DNA of 64,000 nucleotides from Myxococcales bacterium (GCA_016707895.1 JADJGV010000037.1:558001-622000), one strand, 5' to 3'. Counted from the first letter of the stretch, positions 53,070 through 62,089 are shown. Notes: generated by a model from the sequence alone, not told the origin. A program made the numbers and translations.

Positions 53070-53200
53070 GCGCCGCTGTTCCACGTGGGAGATCGGGACG
53101 CAGCGGTCGGTGGCGCCGCTGTTCCACGTGGGAGATCGGGACGCGGCGGTCGGCGGCGCCGCCGCTGTTCCACGTGGGAGTCGAGGACGGGGAGCGCTTC
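53070..53200 (-). repeat. Three 43- to 46-bp units centred on TTCCACGTGGGA
   Basis: Cores lie at 53079-53090, 53122-53133 and 53168-53179. Read on the minus strand each unit (GATCTCCCACGTGGAACAGCG) aligns with the 25-bp units at 13815-13984 (GATCCCACGTGGGACGGCG), so this is the same family in opposite orientation with longer spacers. Confidence 0.85.
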
Positions 53201-53276
53201 AGGCGGGCGCCGAGGTGCCCCTTACGCCGCCGCCGCCGCCGCCGCCGCCGCCAAGACGTCGTGCGCGGAGCGCTCG

Positions 53277-54083
53277 CTACGGTTCGCGCGCGTCCGGCGC
53301 GCGCGGCACGCCCCAGAAGTACGTGCCGACGCCGCCGAACGGATAGCGGTACGTGCCGTACGTCCAGCGGAAGCGGTCGCCGTGGCGCGCGACCATGGCG
53401 CGCAGGTCGCGCTCGTCGTAGATGCGCAGCGTCGACACCAGCCCGTCGAAGGTCCCAGCGAGGAGCGCCAGCGGCGTGGCCCACGTGTACATCGCCTTGG
53501 CCAGCCGATCGGTGCGCGTCAGGAGCGGCGTCGCGGCCAGCGCCGCCAGTCCCGCCGGCGCGAAGCGCGCGAAGGCCAGCGGGTTGCGCTCGAACGCCTC
53601 GGAGATGAACAGGCCGCGGCCGTGCGCGACGGCGTCGTCGACGATCGCCTGGGCCAGCGGGGGCGGGAAGTGGTGGAACGCGTTGATGACCATGCGCGCC
53701 CGGCCCGCGGCCACCGCCGCCGGGATCGCGGTGGCATCGACCGAGTCCGCGACGTAGTCGATCACGCCGGGGTGAGCCGCGCGCAGCGGCTCCCACATGG
53801 CGACCCGCGGGAACAGATCGGTGAGCAAGAACCGCGGCGCCGCCCGGACCCGGGTCAGTTCGTCGGCGAGCACCGCCGCGGGGCCGCCGGCGCCGGCGCA
53901 CACGTCGAGCACCTCGTCGGTGCCGGCGGCGGCCAGGAACTCGCGCAGCGGCGCCACCAGCCCCTCCATCATCCGGCCCCAGCGCAGCGTCCGCGACAGC
54001 GTCTCGACGATCGCGTCGCGCAGCGGCGCCGGCGTCGCGGCCAGGTCGTTCCACTCGAACCACTGCCGGCGGGTGAGCTGCAT
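53277..54083 (-). CDS. Class I SAM-dependent methyltransferase
   Basis: A 268-residue methyltransferase. Motif I is VLDVCAGAGGPAAVL (~57-71), followed by FLLTDLFPR (acidic end of strand two), VDATAIP and MVINAFHHFPPPLAQAIVDDAV, the post-motif III block typical of small-molecule methyltransferases. No signal peptide. It converges on the OmpA-like gene and diverges from the tryptophanase locus. TACGAT lies 6 nt before the ATG. Substrate unknown. Confidence 0.88.
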   Translation of the reverse strand: MQLTRRQWFEWNDLAATPAPLRDAIVETLSRTLRWGRMMEGLVAPLREFLAAAGTDEVLDVCAGAGGPAAVLADELTRVRAAPRFLLTDLFPRVAMWEPLRAAHPGVIDYVADSVDATAIPAAVAAGRARMVINAFHHFPPPLAQAIVDDAVAHGRGLFISEAFERNPLAFARFAPAGLAALAATPLLTRTDRLAKAMYTWATPLALLAGTFDGLVSTLRIYDERDLRAMVARHGDRFRWTYGTYRYPFGGVGTYFWGVPRAPDAREP

Positions 54084-54089
54084 GGCGGG

Positions 54090-54095
54090 ATCGTA
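54090..54095 (-). promoter_or_regulatory. -10-like TACGAT before methyltransferase
   Basis: On the minus strand TACGAT (54095-54090) ends 6 nt before ATG 54083. Confidence 0.4.
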
Positions 54096-54188
54096 CGCGC
54101 GGCCATGGCGCCGGTGTGACGGATCGCCTCGGTCACCATGCCGCACCGGGCCCCAGCCGCTAGCGCTTGGCAAGGGCCCAGGACCGCC

Positions 54189-54194
54189 GACAAT
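54189..54194 (+). promoter_or_regulatory. -10-like GACAAT before tryptophanase
   Basis: GACAAT ends 6 nt before GTG 54201, in the same GCCGACAATC context as before the CHRD gene. Confidence 0.3.
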
Positions 54195-54200
54195 CCCGCG

Positions 54201-55589
54201 GTGCATCGCTTCCAGACCATCATCGAGCCGTTCCGCATCCACTCGGTCGAGCCGATCCGGTTCACCACGCTCGCGCAGCGCAGCGCGCGGCTGGCCGAGG
54301 CGGGCTACAACCTGTTCGCGCTCCACGCCGACGACGTGCTGATCGATCTGTTGACCGACTCCGGCACCGGCGCGATGTCGCGCGATCAGTGGGCCGCGAT
54401 CCAGCACGGCGACGAGAGCTACGCCGGCTCGCCGTCCTGGTACCGGTTCGAGGCGGCGGTGCGCGAGTTGTTCCCGTTCACCCACGTCATCCCGACCCAC
54501 CAGGGCCGCGCGGCCGAGAAGATCCTGTTCTCGGTGATCGGCGGGCCGGGCAAGGTCGTGCCCAACAACACCCACTTCGACACCACCCGCGCCAACGTCG
54601 AGTACACCGGCGCCGAGGCGGTCGACCTGGTGATCGCCGAGGGCAAGGACCCGGCGTGCCTGCACCCGTTCAAGGGCAACCTCGACGTCGCGGCGCTCGA
54701 GGCGCTGATCGCGGCCCGCGGCGCCGCGGCGATCCCGGCGGTGTTCGTCACGATCACCAACAACTCGGGCGGCGGCCAGCCGGTGTCGTTGGCCAACCTG
54801 CGCGCGGTCCGGCAGGTCTGTGATCGCCACGGCCTGCCGCTGTTCCTCGACGCCTGCCGCTTCGCCGAGAACGCCTGGTTCATCCACGAGCGCGAGGACG
54901 GCCAGCGCGGCCGGCCGATCAAGGACATCGTCCGCGACATGGCGGCGCTCGCCGACGGCATGACGATGAGCGCCAAGAAGGACGGCCTGGCCAACATCGG
55001 CGGTTGGCTGGCGATGAACGACCCGAGCTGGCGGCGCGCTGCCGCAACCTGCTGATCCTCACCGAGGGCTTCCCGACCTACGGCGGCCTGGCCGGCCGCG
55101 ACCTCGAGGCGATCGCCCAGGGGCTCGAGGAGGTCGTCGATCGAGCACTACCTGCGCTACCGCATCCGCTCGACGGCCTACCTGGCCGAGGCGCTCGAGC
55201 GCGCCGGCGTGCCGACGGTGCGTCCGGCCGGCGGCCACGCGGTCTACCTCGACGCCCGGGCGCTCCTGCCGCACGTGCCGCCGCTGGCATACCCGGGGCA
55301 GGCGCTGGCGGTCGAGCTGTATCGCCAGGGCGGCATCCGTGGCTGCGAGATCGGCACGGTCATGTTCGGCCGCCGCCCCGACGGCAGCGAGGCGCCGGCG
55401 GCGATGGATCTGGTGCGGCTGGCGTTGCCGCGCCGCACGTATACCCAGAGCCACATGGACTACGTGATCGAGGTGGTCACGTGGGTGGCGGCCCGCGCGC
55501 GCGAGCTGACCGGGTTGCGCATCGTCGACGAGCCGCCGGCGCTGCGCCACTTCACCGCGCGGTTCACGCCGCTGACCCCGGCGCCGTGA
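54201..55589 (+). pseudogene. tnaA: Tryptophanase-family PLP lyase interrupted by two compensating frameshifts
   Basis: Conceptual ~462-residue beta-eliminating lyase converting tryptophan to indole, pyruvate and ammonia (tyrosine phenol-lyase is the close alternative). The first frame runs from GTG 54201 and includes HQGRAAEKILFSVI, NNTHFDTT, FLDACRFAENAWFI and the PLP Lys260 in SAKKDGLANIGG. Near 55022-55026 one G is missing (NDPELAARC becomes NDPSWRRA), shifting the frame so that translation stops at 55053-55055. The middle (RNLLILTEGFPTYGGLAGRDLEAIAQGLEEVVD) reads in the next frame, and an extra T at 55141 restores the first frame for HYLRYRIRSTAYL to the end at 55589. Both indels can be undone by single-base edits, so either sequencing error or a very recent pseudogene is likely. 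Confidence 0.88.
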
Positions 55590-55622
55590 TCGCGGCGCCG
55601 TGATCGCGGCGCCGTGATCGCG
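55581..55622. repeat. Three exact 14-bp direct repeats over tnaA stop
   Basis: GCGCCGTGATCGCG is repeated exactly at 55581, 55595 and 55609, and the first copy contains the TGA stop of the tryptophanase locus. Expansion by slippage would not alter the protein. Confidence 0.9.
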
Positions 55623-55647
55623 ACGCCGCGAAAGCCCCTCCAAGGTC

Positions 55648-56472
55648 TCAGCGCTTGTAGCCGACCGCGGTCCAGTATGGGACGGCGTCGTGGAAGCGCA
55701 CGCGCTCGAGGCCGGCGCCCTCCATCAGCGCCTGCATCGCGGCGCGGGTGAAGCGCTGCTCGAGCTGGGTGCCGAAGCGATCGAGCGCGTCGTTGCGCAT
55801 CACGTAGAAGCTGCGCTCGCGGTACGCCGACAGCGGGATGCGCTCGACGTCGACGCCCAGCCGATCGAGCACCCGCGCGGCCCGGGCCAGCGGCCAGTAC
55901 ACGCCGGCGGCCAGCGCCTGGCTGGCCGCGTAGCGCCCGGTCGGCGACAGCCGCGATACGCGGCGGCGCACGACGTCGGAGGCGCGCCACACCTGGCGGA
56001 ACCACCACGGCCGGTTGTCGAACGCGTAGTACAGGTACAAGAGGAACGGCGCGCCCGGCTTGAGCTTCTTCACGCAGTCGGCCAGCCCGCGGCCGGTGTC
56101 GGGCACGTGGTGCAAGACCCCGAGCGAGTAGCCGAAGTCCATCGAGCCGTCGGCCAGCGGGATGGCGTCGACGCTGGCCAGGTGGGTCTCGACGTTCGGC
56201 AGGTGGGCCAGGTTGCGCTGGGCCACCGCCAGCGCGTCGGCCGCGGGATCGATCGCGTGCAGGCGTCCGACCCGGGGCGCCACCCGCGCGGCCCAGCGAC
56301 CGCTGCCGCAGCCGAGGTCGAAGCCCACCGCGTCGGCCGGCAGCGCCGCCCACGGGAACACCGCGAAGTACCCGTCGAACACCGCGCGTAGCTCGGCGTC
56401 GTCGAGGGCGCGCTGATCGAAGCGGCGCCATTCGTCGCCGAAGCCATCGACGGTCGCGTCGTCACGGTTCAT
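55648..56472 (-). CDS. SAM-dependent methyltransferase (UbiE/Methyltransf_11 type)
   Basis: A 274-residue methyltransferase. Motif I VGFDLGCGSGRWAARVAPRVGRLHAIDP (~57-84), then VDAIPLADGSMDFGYSLGVLHHVPDTGRGLADCVKKLKPGAPFLLYLYY. The C-terminal ~110 residues (RLSPTGRYAASQAL, LSAYRERSFYVMRNDALDRFGT) recur in methyltransferases of surface-polysaccharide clusters. The ATG overlaps the asnB stop by 4 nt (ATGA), so the two are coupled. It probably modifies a sugar or an amide intermediate made with the asparagine synthase homologue. Confidence 0.9.
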   Translation of the reverse strand: MNRDDATVDGFGDEWRRFDQRALDDAELRAVFDGYFAVFPWAALPADAVGFDLGCGSGRWAARVAPRVGRLHAIDPAADALAVAQRNLAHLPNVETHLASVDAIPLADGSMDFGYSLGVLHHVPDTGRGLADCVKKLKPGAPFLLYLYYAFDNRPWWFRQVWRASDVVRRRVSRLSPTGRYAASQALAAGVYWPLARAARVLDRLGVDVERIPLSAYRERSFYVMRNDALDRFGTQLEQRFTRAAMQALMEGAGLERVRFHDAVPYWTAVGYKR

Positions 56473-58424
56473 GGGATCGTCTCCGCGTGCGAGGTGGTGC
56501 GGCCGCGGACCGGCGGCGCCAGCAGCGCGCGCACCGCGTCGGGGCCGTCGCCCAGCGCCAGCTCGCACCAGGCGGCCAGCGCCAGCGCGTGCCACACCAG
56601 GTACGGGTGCTCGGCCAGCCACGCCTTGTGGCCGCCGTCGGCCAGGCTCGGCGACAGCACGCCGTAGCGCGCGAGCCGCGCCCGCGCGAACAGCCGATCG
56701 CAGGCCGGCGCCAGCACGGTGCCGAGCCAGCGCTCGACCGGCACGCCGAAGCCCTGCTTCTTGCGCCGGGCCAGGCCCAGGCCGAACCGCCGCGCGAACA
56801 GGTGGCGCATGACCTCCTTGCCGCGGGTGCCGAGCGTGAACCGCCGCGGCAGGCCCAGGCCGGCCTCGACGATGCGGTGATCGAGCAGCGGCACCCGGGC
56901 CTCGAGCTGGCGCGCCATCGTCGCGCGATCGACCTTGGTCAGCATGTCGTTGGGCAAGACGTTGCCGAGATCGGCGGTGAGCGTGCGCCGCAGGCGATCG
57001 CCGGCGGCGTCGCGGAACCGCGCCGCGACCTGCGCCGCCAGCGCCGCGCCGCCCGGGCGCACCACCATCGGCGCGGTGCGGGCCAGGCTGGCGACCTGGG
57101 TCAGCGCCACGTAGCCGGCGGTGTCGTCGCCGGCCAGCCCGCCGGCCAGGCGGCCGACGGTGCGCAGCAGCTCGCCGACGCGGGTGGTGCGATCGGTGCG
57201 GGTCGGCAGCCGGGCCAGCGCCGCGGCGGCCAGCGCGCGCGCGCCCGGGACCCGATCGGCGGCGTCCCACAGCCCGACGATGCGGTGCTTCTTGTAGCCG
57301 GCGAAGATCTCGTCGCCGCCGTCGCCGCCCAGCGCGACCTTGTGGCTGGCGCCGACCAGCCGCGCCAGCACGAAGGTGGCCAACGACGACGAGTCGCCGA
57401 ACGGCTCGTCGTACGCGATCAGCGCGTCGGGCAGCGCGCCCAGGAGCGCGCGCTCGTCGAGCACCTCGACCTCGAGCGCGACGCCGAGCCGCTCGGCCAC
57501 GGCCCGCGCGTGGGGCGCCTCGTCGAACCGCGGGTCGGCGAAGCCGATCGCGAAGGCCCGCACCGGCCGGGCGCTGGCGTCGGCCGCCGCCGCCAGCACC
57601 AGCGACGAGTCGATGCCGCCCGACAGGAACGCCGCCACCGGCACGTCGCTCTCGAGGTGCTCGCGGCCGGCGCGGGCGATCAGCGGCGCGATCAGATCGG
57701 CGGCGTCGTCGAGCGACGCGACCTGCGCCGCCGCGGGATCGGCGCGCGGCCGGTAGTAGACCGTCTCGCGGATCGCGCCGGTGGCGAGGTCGAGCTCGAG
57801 CCGCGATCCTGGCGGCAGCCGGCGCACGCCCTGGAAGATCGTGCGGTCCTCGGGCACGTAGCCCCAGGCCAGCATCGCGTGGGCGGCGTCGCTGTCGATC
57901 GCCAGCGCGCCGGGCAGGTGGCCGGCAGCCGCGCGCACCGCGCCCAGCTCCGAGCCGAACACCAGCACGCGGCCGGCGGCGGCGACGAACAGCGGCTTGA
58001 TCCCGAACCGATCGCGCGACAGCACCAGCCGCTGCCGGCGGCGATCGTGGATCGCCAGCGCCCACATGCCGACCAGCCCGGCCTCGAAGCCGTCGGGGTC
58101 GCGCAGGTAGCGGCGCAACACCACCTCGGTGTCGCTGCTGGTGGCGCAGCGCTCGCCGTCGGCCTCGAGCGCCGCCCGCAGCGCCGGCGCGTTGTAGACC
58201 TCGCCGTTGTAGACGATCGTCGCGTCGTCGACGTGCATCGGCTGGAGGCCGCGGGCGACGTCGACGATCGCCAGCCGGGTATGGGCCAGGCCGACGCCGC
58301 CGCGCCAGTAGCGGCCGTGGCCGTCGGGGCCGCGGTGGGCCAGCGCGGTGGTCATCGCGCCCAGGAGCCGCGCGGCGTCGTCATCACCCAGCGCGAGCTG
58401 CGCGAACCCGGCGATGCCGCACAT
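56469..58424 (-). CDS. asnB: Glutamine-hydrolysing asparagine synthase family protein
   Basis: A 651-residue two-domain amidotransferase. The N-terminal Ntn glutaminase has the nucleophile Cys2 (MCGIAGF), LAHRGPDGHG, RLAIVD and YNGEVYN. The synthetase domain has the ATP-pyrophosphatase loop SGGIDSS, ALGGDGGDEIFAGY, DMLTKVDRATMA and EARVPLLDHR. It would make asparagine from aspartate, ATP and glutamine. In exopolysaccharide clusters close homologues amidate uronic acids or other carboxylates instead. Coupling with a methyltransferase and divergence from a GT4 glycosyltransferase favour the latter; sequence does not settle it. TAGACT lies 7 nt before the ATG. Confidence 0.93.
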   Translation of the reverse strand: MCGIAGFAQLALGDDDAARLLGAMTTALAHRGPDGHGRYWRGGVGLAHTRLAIVDVARGLQPMHVDDATIVYNGEVYNAPALRAALEADGERCATSSDTEVVLRRYLRDPDGFEAGLVGMWALAIHDRRRQRLVLSRDRFGIKPLFVAAAGRVLVFGSELGAVRAAAGHLPGALAIDSDAAHAMLAWGYVPEDRTIFQGVRRLPPGSRLELDLATGAIRETVYYRPRADPAAAQVASLDDAADLIAPLIARAGREHLESDVPVAAFLSGGIDSSLVLAAAADASARPVRAFAIGFADPRFDEAPHARAVAERLGVALEVEVLDERALLGALPDALIAYDEPFGDSSSLATFVLARLVGASHKVALGGDGGDEIFAGYKKHRIVGLWDAADRVPGARALAAAALARLPTRTDRTTRVGELLRTVGRLAGGLAGDDTAGYVALTQVASLARTAPMVVRPGGAALAAQVAARFRDAAGDRLRRTLTADLGNVLPNDMLTKVDRATMARQLEARVPLLDHRIVEAGLGLPRRFTLGTRGKEVMRHLFARRFGLGLARRKKQGFGVPVERWLGTVLAPACDRLFARARLARYGVLSPSLADGGHKAWLAEHPYLVWHALALAAWCELALGDGPDAVRALLAPPVRGRTTSHAETIP

Positions 58425-58431
58425 CGCGCGC

Positions 58432-58437
58432 AGTCTA
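58432..58437 (-). promoter_or_regulatory. -10-like TAGACT before asnB
   Basis: On the minus strand TAGACT (58437-58432) ends 7 nt before ATG 58424. Confidence 0.4.
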
Positions 58438-58459
58438 GCACCTGCCGCCGCGTTCGCGG

Positions 58460-58465
58460 TACGCT
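58460..58465 (+). promoter_or_regulatory. -10-like TACGCT before glycosyltransferase
   Basis: TACGCT ends 12 nt before ATG 58478, 23 bp from the divergent asnB -10 hexamer. Confidence 0.35.
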
Positions 58466-58477
58466 GCCGGTGCCGCG

Positions 58478-59623
58478 ATGCGCGTCGTCGTCACGTCCGA
58501 GTTCCACTATCGCGCGACTGCACGCGGCGTGATGGTGGACGGCAAGTGCGACTACGCCTACTGGGCGCAGCTGCTGGCGGTGTTCGACGAGGTGCAGGTC
58601 TTCGCGCGGCTCGCGCCGGGCGACCAGACGCCGACGATGCAACCGGTCGAGGGCCCCGGCGTGAGCGTGATCGCGGCGCCCGACTTCGTCGGGACCCGCG
58701 GGCTGGTCCCGGCGTTGCCAGGCCTGGCGGTTGCGGCGCGGCGCGCGGTGGCGCGCGGCGACGCGTTCTTGCTGCACGCCCCCGGCGTCATGGCGAGCGT
58801 CTTGCGTCCGGCCTTGGTCGCCCGCGGTCGGCGCTACGGCGTCGAAGTGGTCGGCGATCCGCAGGAGGCGCTGGTCGGCGCTGGGCGCGTGCTGTCGGCG
58901 CTCCGCGGCGTGGCCGCGCGCGATCTGCGGTCGATCGTGGCCGGCGCGTGCGCGACCCGCTACGTCACGCGGACCCAGCTGCAGCGCCTGTACCCGCCGC
59001 GCGCCGGCACGCCGAGCTTCGCGATCTCCGACGCGTACATCCCGGACGCGGTGGTCGCCGGCCCGGGCGCGGTCATCACCGACGAGTCGGTGCTGGCGCT
59101 CGGCTTCGTCGGCGCGCTGTTCCGGCCGTACAAGGGGCTCGACGTGCTGCTCGAGGCGCTGGCGCGCACCGCGCGGCCGCACACCCTCGAGGTCGCCGGT
59201 GACGGCCAGCTGCGCGCGGGGCTCGAGGCGCAGGCCGCGCGGCTGGGCCTGGGCGCGCGGGTGCGGTTCCTCGGTGCGCTGCCGCCGGGCGCGCCGGTCT
59301 ATCAGTTCCTGCGCACCCGGGCCGCGTTCGTCCAGCCGTCGCGCACCGAGGGCCTGCCGCGCTCGCTGCTCGAGGCCATGGCCGTCGGCCTGCCGGCGCT
59401 GGCCACCGCTGTCGGCGGCGTGCCCGAGTTGCTGGACGCTGAGGAGCTGGTGCCGGTGGAAGACGCGGCGGCGCTGGCCCAGGCGATCGATCGGTTGGCG
59501 GCCGATCCGGCGCGGCGGCGGCGGCTGGCGGCGGCGAACCGGGCGAAGGTGGCGTGCTATGCGGCGACGCCGGCCCAGGCCGAGATGCGGCGGTTCTTTC
59601 GGGCGATCCGCGACGCGGGGTGA
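58478..59623 (+). CDS. Glycosyltransferase family 4 (GT-B fold)
   Basis: A 381-residue glycosyltransferase. The N-terminal half (MRVVVTSEFHYRATARGVMVDGKCDYAYWAQ) is the acceptor domain. The donor domain begins near residue 205 (LALGFVGALFRPYKGLDVLLEAL) and carries VAGDGQLRAGLEAQA, FLGALPPGAPVYQFLR and the GT4 EX7E motif in SRTEGLPRSLLEAMAVGLP, which binds the nucleotide sugar. Cytoplasmic or membrane-associated. Divergent from asnB and methyltransferase; together they look like a fragment of a surface-glycan locus without flippase or polymerase here. Donor and acceptor unknown. Confidence 0.93.
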   Translation: MRVVVTSEFHYRATARGVMVDGKCDYAYWAQLLAVFDEVQVFARLAPGDQTPTMQPVEGPGVSVIAAPDFVGTRGLVPALPGLAVAARRAVARGDAFLLHAPGVMASVLRPALVARGRRYGVEVVGDPQEALVGAGRVLSALRGVAARDLRSIVAGACATRYVTRTQLQRLYPPRAGTPSFAISDAYIPDAVVAGPGAVITDESVLALGFVGALFRPYKGLDVLLEALARTARPHTLEVAGDGQLRAGLEAQAARLGLGARVRFLGALPPGAPVYQFLRTRAAFVQPSRTEGLPRSLLEAMAVGLPALATAVGGVPELLDAEELVPVEDAAALAQAIDRLAADPARRRRLAAANRAKVACYAATPAQAEMRRFFRAIRDAG

Positions 59624-59644
59624 GGGACTGGAGAGCGCAGCAGT

Positions 59645-59785
59645 CACCGATCCCGATCCCGATCCCGATCCCGTCACCGTCACCGTCACCGTCACCGTCA
59701 CCGTCACCGTCACCGGCTCCGTCACCGCTCCCGGGTCCGGCTCCGGCTCCGGCTCCGGCCCCGTCCCCGGCTCCGTTCCCGGGCT
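59645..59785. repeat. CCGATC / CCGTCA / GGCTCC hexanucleotide arrays
   Basis: Three abutting arrays of different hexamers in the convergent spacer between the glycosyltransferase and the AgmX-like lipoprotein: CCGATC (about four units), CCGTCA (about nine units), then GGCTCC variants. The last is the same unit as in the kinase linker at 157-314. Confidence 0.9.
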
Positions 59786-59796
59786 CCGTGTCGCGA

Positions 59797-60276
59797 TCAG
59801 CCGGCGGTCGGGGCGGCGAGGACGATCGGCACGTCGATCACGGCGGGGGCCAGGGCGCGGGGCAGGCGTAGCTGGCGCAGGCCGCGGGCGATGCAGTCGC
59901 CCAGGGCGCGATCCCCGCGGGCGGGGGCGGCGGCGGCGACCGCGCCGCGCGCGTCGATCGTCACGTGCAGCGCGAGGCGGGCGCCGGTCAGGGCGGGATC
60001 GCTCTGGCGCGCCGCGCGGAAGCAGCGCACGAAGCCGGGCCGGCCGACCCGCAGGACGTGGGCGACGGCGTCGGCGGTGCCGGCCGACCGGGCCGGCGCA
60101 TGCGTGCCAGCGCTGACCCGCGCGGCGGCGCGCTCGGGCAAGGGCGTGGTCCGGATCGCGGACAGCTGGACCACCGCCGGGCGCGGCGCCGGGCGGCGCG
60201 GCGTCGGGGCGTGACCGCACGCGGCGATCAGCGCCAGCGCGACGAGCGCGCGGCGGCGCGGCGGGCAGGGCAGCAT
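59797..60276 (-). CDS. AgmX/PglI C-terminal domain lipoprotein
   Basis: A 159-residue lipoprotein: a signal with lipobox IAAC (ALVALALIAAC), a Pro/Arg-rich linker, then an AgmX/PglI-type domain (GFVRCFRAARQSDPALTGARLALHVTIDARGAV, GDCIARGLRQLRLPRA). In Myxococcus xanthus this domain occurs in gliding-motility and TonB-like proteins, and two Cys, as here, are typical. It probably sits in the envelope and acts as a TonB-like or structural adapter. Function not fixed by sequence. TAGGGT lies 9 nt before the ATG. Confidence 0.8.
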   Translation of the reverse strand: MLPCPPRRRALVALALIAACGHAPTPRRPAPRPAVVQLSAIRTTPLPERAAARVSAGTHAPARSAGTADAVAHVLRVGRPGFVRCFRAARQSDPALTGARLALHVTIDARGAVAAAAPARGDRALGDCIARGLRQLRLPRALAPAVIDVPIVLAAPTAG

Positions 60277-60285
60277 GGCCGGCGC

Positions 60286-60291
60286 ACCCTA
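60286..60291 (-). promoter_or_regulatory. -10-like TAGGGT before AgmX-like gene
   Basis: On the minus strand TAGGGT (60291-60286) ends 9 nt before ATG 60276. Confidence 0.3.
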
Positions 60292-60433
60292 CAGCAGGCG
60301 CGGCGGCGGCGCGAGCGCCGGGGCGCGCGCCGCGATCGGCCACCCGTGTTGCGTTTGGCAACGCGATCGCCGCGCCCAATCCGTGCGGTCGCGCTTGCTT
60401 GCACCGGCGCGCGCGTTGCATCGTCGACGGTGG

Positions 60434-62089
60434 ATGTTCGCCAGCGATCCCCCGAGTCGTCCCACCGTCGCGTACTTCTGCATGGAGTTCGGGCTCGACG
60501 CCCGCTTCACGATCTATTCCGGCGGCCTCGGCATCCTGGCCGGCGACCACATGAAGTCCGCCAGCGATCTGCGGCTGCCGGTGGTCGGCATCGGCCTCCT
60601 GTGGGACCACGGCTACGTCGACCAGCGCCTCGACGAGCACGGCCGCCCGGTCGATCGCTACCTGGCCACCGACCGCGACGGCCTCGAGCAGGTGACCCTG
60701 CCGCACGGCGGCGTCGAGGTGACCGTGCGCGGCGAGACCGTGCCGCTGATCGCGTGGCGCGTGCGCCGCTACCTGTCGGGCGAGCTGTACCTGCTCGAGC
60801 CGGCCCGCCCCGAGCACCGCTGGATCACCGCGCGGCTGTACGGCGGCGGCTCGGACGATCGCCTGGCGCAGGAGATCGTGCTCGGCGTCGGCGGCGTGCG
60901 GCTCCTGGCCGCGATGCACCGCGCGGTCGACGTCTACCACTGGAACGAGGGCCACGCGGTGTTCGCCGGCCTCGAGCTCCTGCGGGCCAACCGCTTCGGC
61001 GGCGGCGAGCTGTCCGAGCGCCTGGCCCGGCTGCGCCCGCACTGCGTCTTCACCACCCACACGCCCGTGGCCGCGGGCAACGAGGTCCACGACCTGCCGA
61101 CGATGCGTCGGACCTCGGCCGATCTCGGGTTCACCGACGCCGAGCTGGCGGCGATCGGCGGCGATCCGTTCTCGATGACCGTCGCCGGCCTGCGCATGGC
61201 GCGCCTGGCCAACGCGGTCGCGGCGCTGCACGGCGAGACCGCCCGCGCGATGTGGAAGGGCGTCGAGGGCGCCGCGCCGATCATCTCGATCACCAACGGC
61301 GTCCACGTCCCGACCTGGCAGGACCCGCGGATCCGCGCCGCGCTGGCGCCCGGCAAGGGCGACAGCGAGCGCGCCACCGGGCTGTGGGCCGCGCACCGCA
61401 CGCTGCGCGCCGAGCTGGCGGCGCTGGTCCACGCCCGCACCGGCGTCGCGCTCGATCGCGAGAAGCTGATCATCGGCTTCGCCCGCCGCGCCGCCGGCTA
61501 CAAGCGCGCCGACCTGATCCTCGGCGACGAGGACCGCCTGGCGGCGTTGCTCGAGCACGCGCAGATCGTCTACTCGGGCAAGGCCCACCCGCGCGACACC
61601 ACCGGCAAGGCGCTGGTGACGCGGCTGGCCGAGGCCACCCGCCGCTGGCCGGGCAAGGTGGTGTTCCTCGAGAGCTACGACATGACGCTGGGCGCGGCGC
61701 TGACCCGCGGCTGCGACATCTGGCTCAACAACCCGCGGCGCCCGCTCGAGGCCTCGGGCACCTCCGGCATGAAGGCCGCGATGAACGGCGTGCCCAACGT
61801 GTCGATCCTCGACGGATGGTGGCCCGAGGGCTGCGAGCACGGCGTCACCGGCTGGAAGATCGGCGACCCCGAGCCCGGCGACGACGCGGTCGACGAGGCC
61901 CACGTCGCGGCGGTCGACGTCCGCGATCGCGGCCGGCTCTACGACGTCCTGACGAAGGAGGTCTTGCCGACCTTCCACGACCGCGCCGCCTGGGTCCGGG
62001 TGATGCAGGGCTCGATCGCGATGTCGCAGTGGCGGTTCTCCTCGGACCGCATGGTCGAGGAGTACTTCGCCCGCGTGTATCGCAGCTGA
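60434..62089 (+). CDS. glgP: Alpha-glucan phosphorylase (GT35, short bacterial type)
   Basis: A 551-residue PLP-dependent phosphorylase releasing glucose-1-phosphate from alpha-1,4-glucans. Signatures: TVAYFCMEFGLDARFTIYSGGLGILAGDH at the start, VYHWNEGHAVF, TTHTPVAAGNEVHD, ITNGVHVPTWQDP, GFARRAAGYKRADLI and the PLP Lys447 in SGTSGMKAAMNGVPN. The length (~550) and lack of the long N-terminal regulatory part place it in the short alpha-glucan phosphorylase group. ATG 60434 is chosen since homology begins right after it. GTTGC-GTTTG-GCAAC (60348-60362 region) in the leader is a possible operator. Confidence 0.95.
   Translation: MFASDPPSRPTVAYFCMEFGLDARFTIYSGGLGILAGDHMKSASDLRLPVVGIGLLWDHGYVDQRLDEHGRPVDRYLATDRDGLEQVTLPHGGVEVTVRGETVPLIAWRVRRYLSGELYLLEPARPEHRWITARLYGGGSDDRLAQEIVLGVGGVRLLAAMHRAVDVYHWNEGHAVFAGLELLRANRFGGGELSERLARLRPHCVFTTHTPVAAGNEVHDLPTMRRTSADLGFTDAELAAIGGDPFSMTVAGLRMARLANAVAALHGETARAMWKGVEGAAPIISITNGVHVPTWQDPRIRAALAPGKGDSERATGLWAAHRTLRAELAALVHARTGVALDREKLIIGFARRAAGYKRADLILGDEDRLAALLEHAQIVYSGKAHPRDTTGKALVTRLAEATRRWPGKVVFLESYDMTLGAALTRGCDIWLNNPRRPLEASGTSGMKAAMNGVPNVSILDGWWPEGCEHGVTGWKIGDPEPGDDAVDEAHVAAVDVRDRGRLYDVLTKEVLPTFHDRAAWVRVMQGSIAMSQWRFSSDRMVEEYFARVYRS

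Larger units (their letters stand above)
52708..53276. other. 569-bp intergenic region with inverted and tandem repeats
   Basis: Between the convergent 3' ends of the OmpA-like and methyltransferase genes. It holds the GTCCG inverted-repeat cluster (52782-52854), about 200 bp of unassigned sequence, the CACGTG units (53070-53200) and a (CCG)n run near 53225-53251. No gene is supported. Confidence 0.75.

Noticed and set aside
52750..53346. Plus-strand open frames in the OmpA-methyltransferase spacer
   Set aside because: They read through the GTCCG and CACGTG repeats and into the methyltransferase antisense strand; no domain or start signal.
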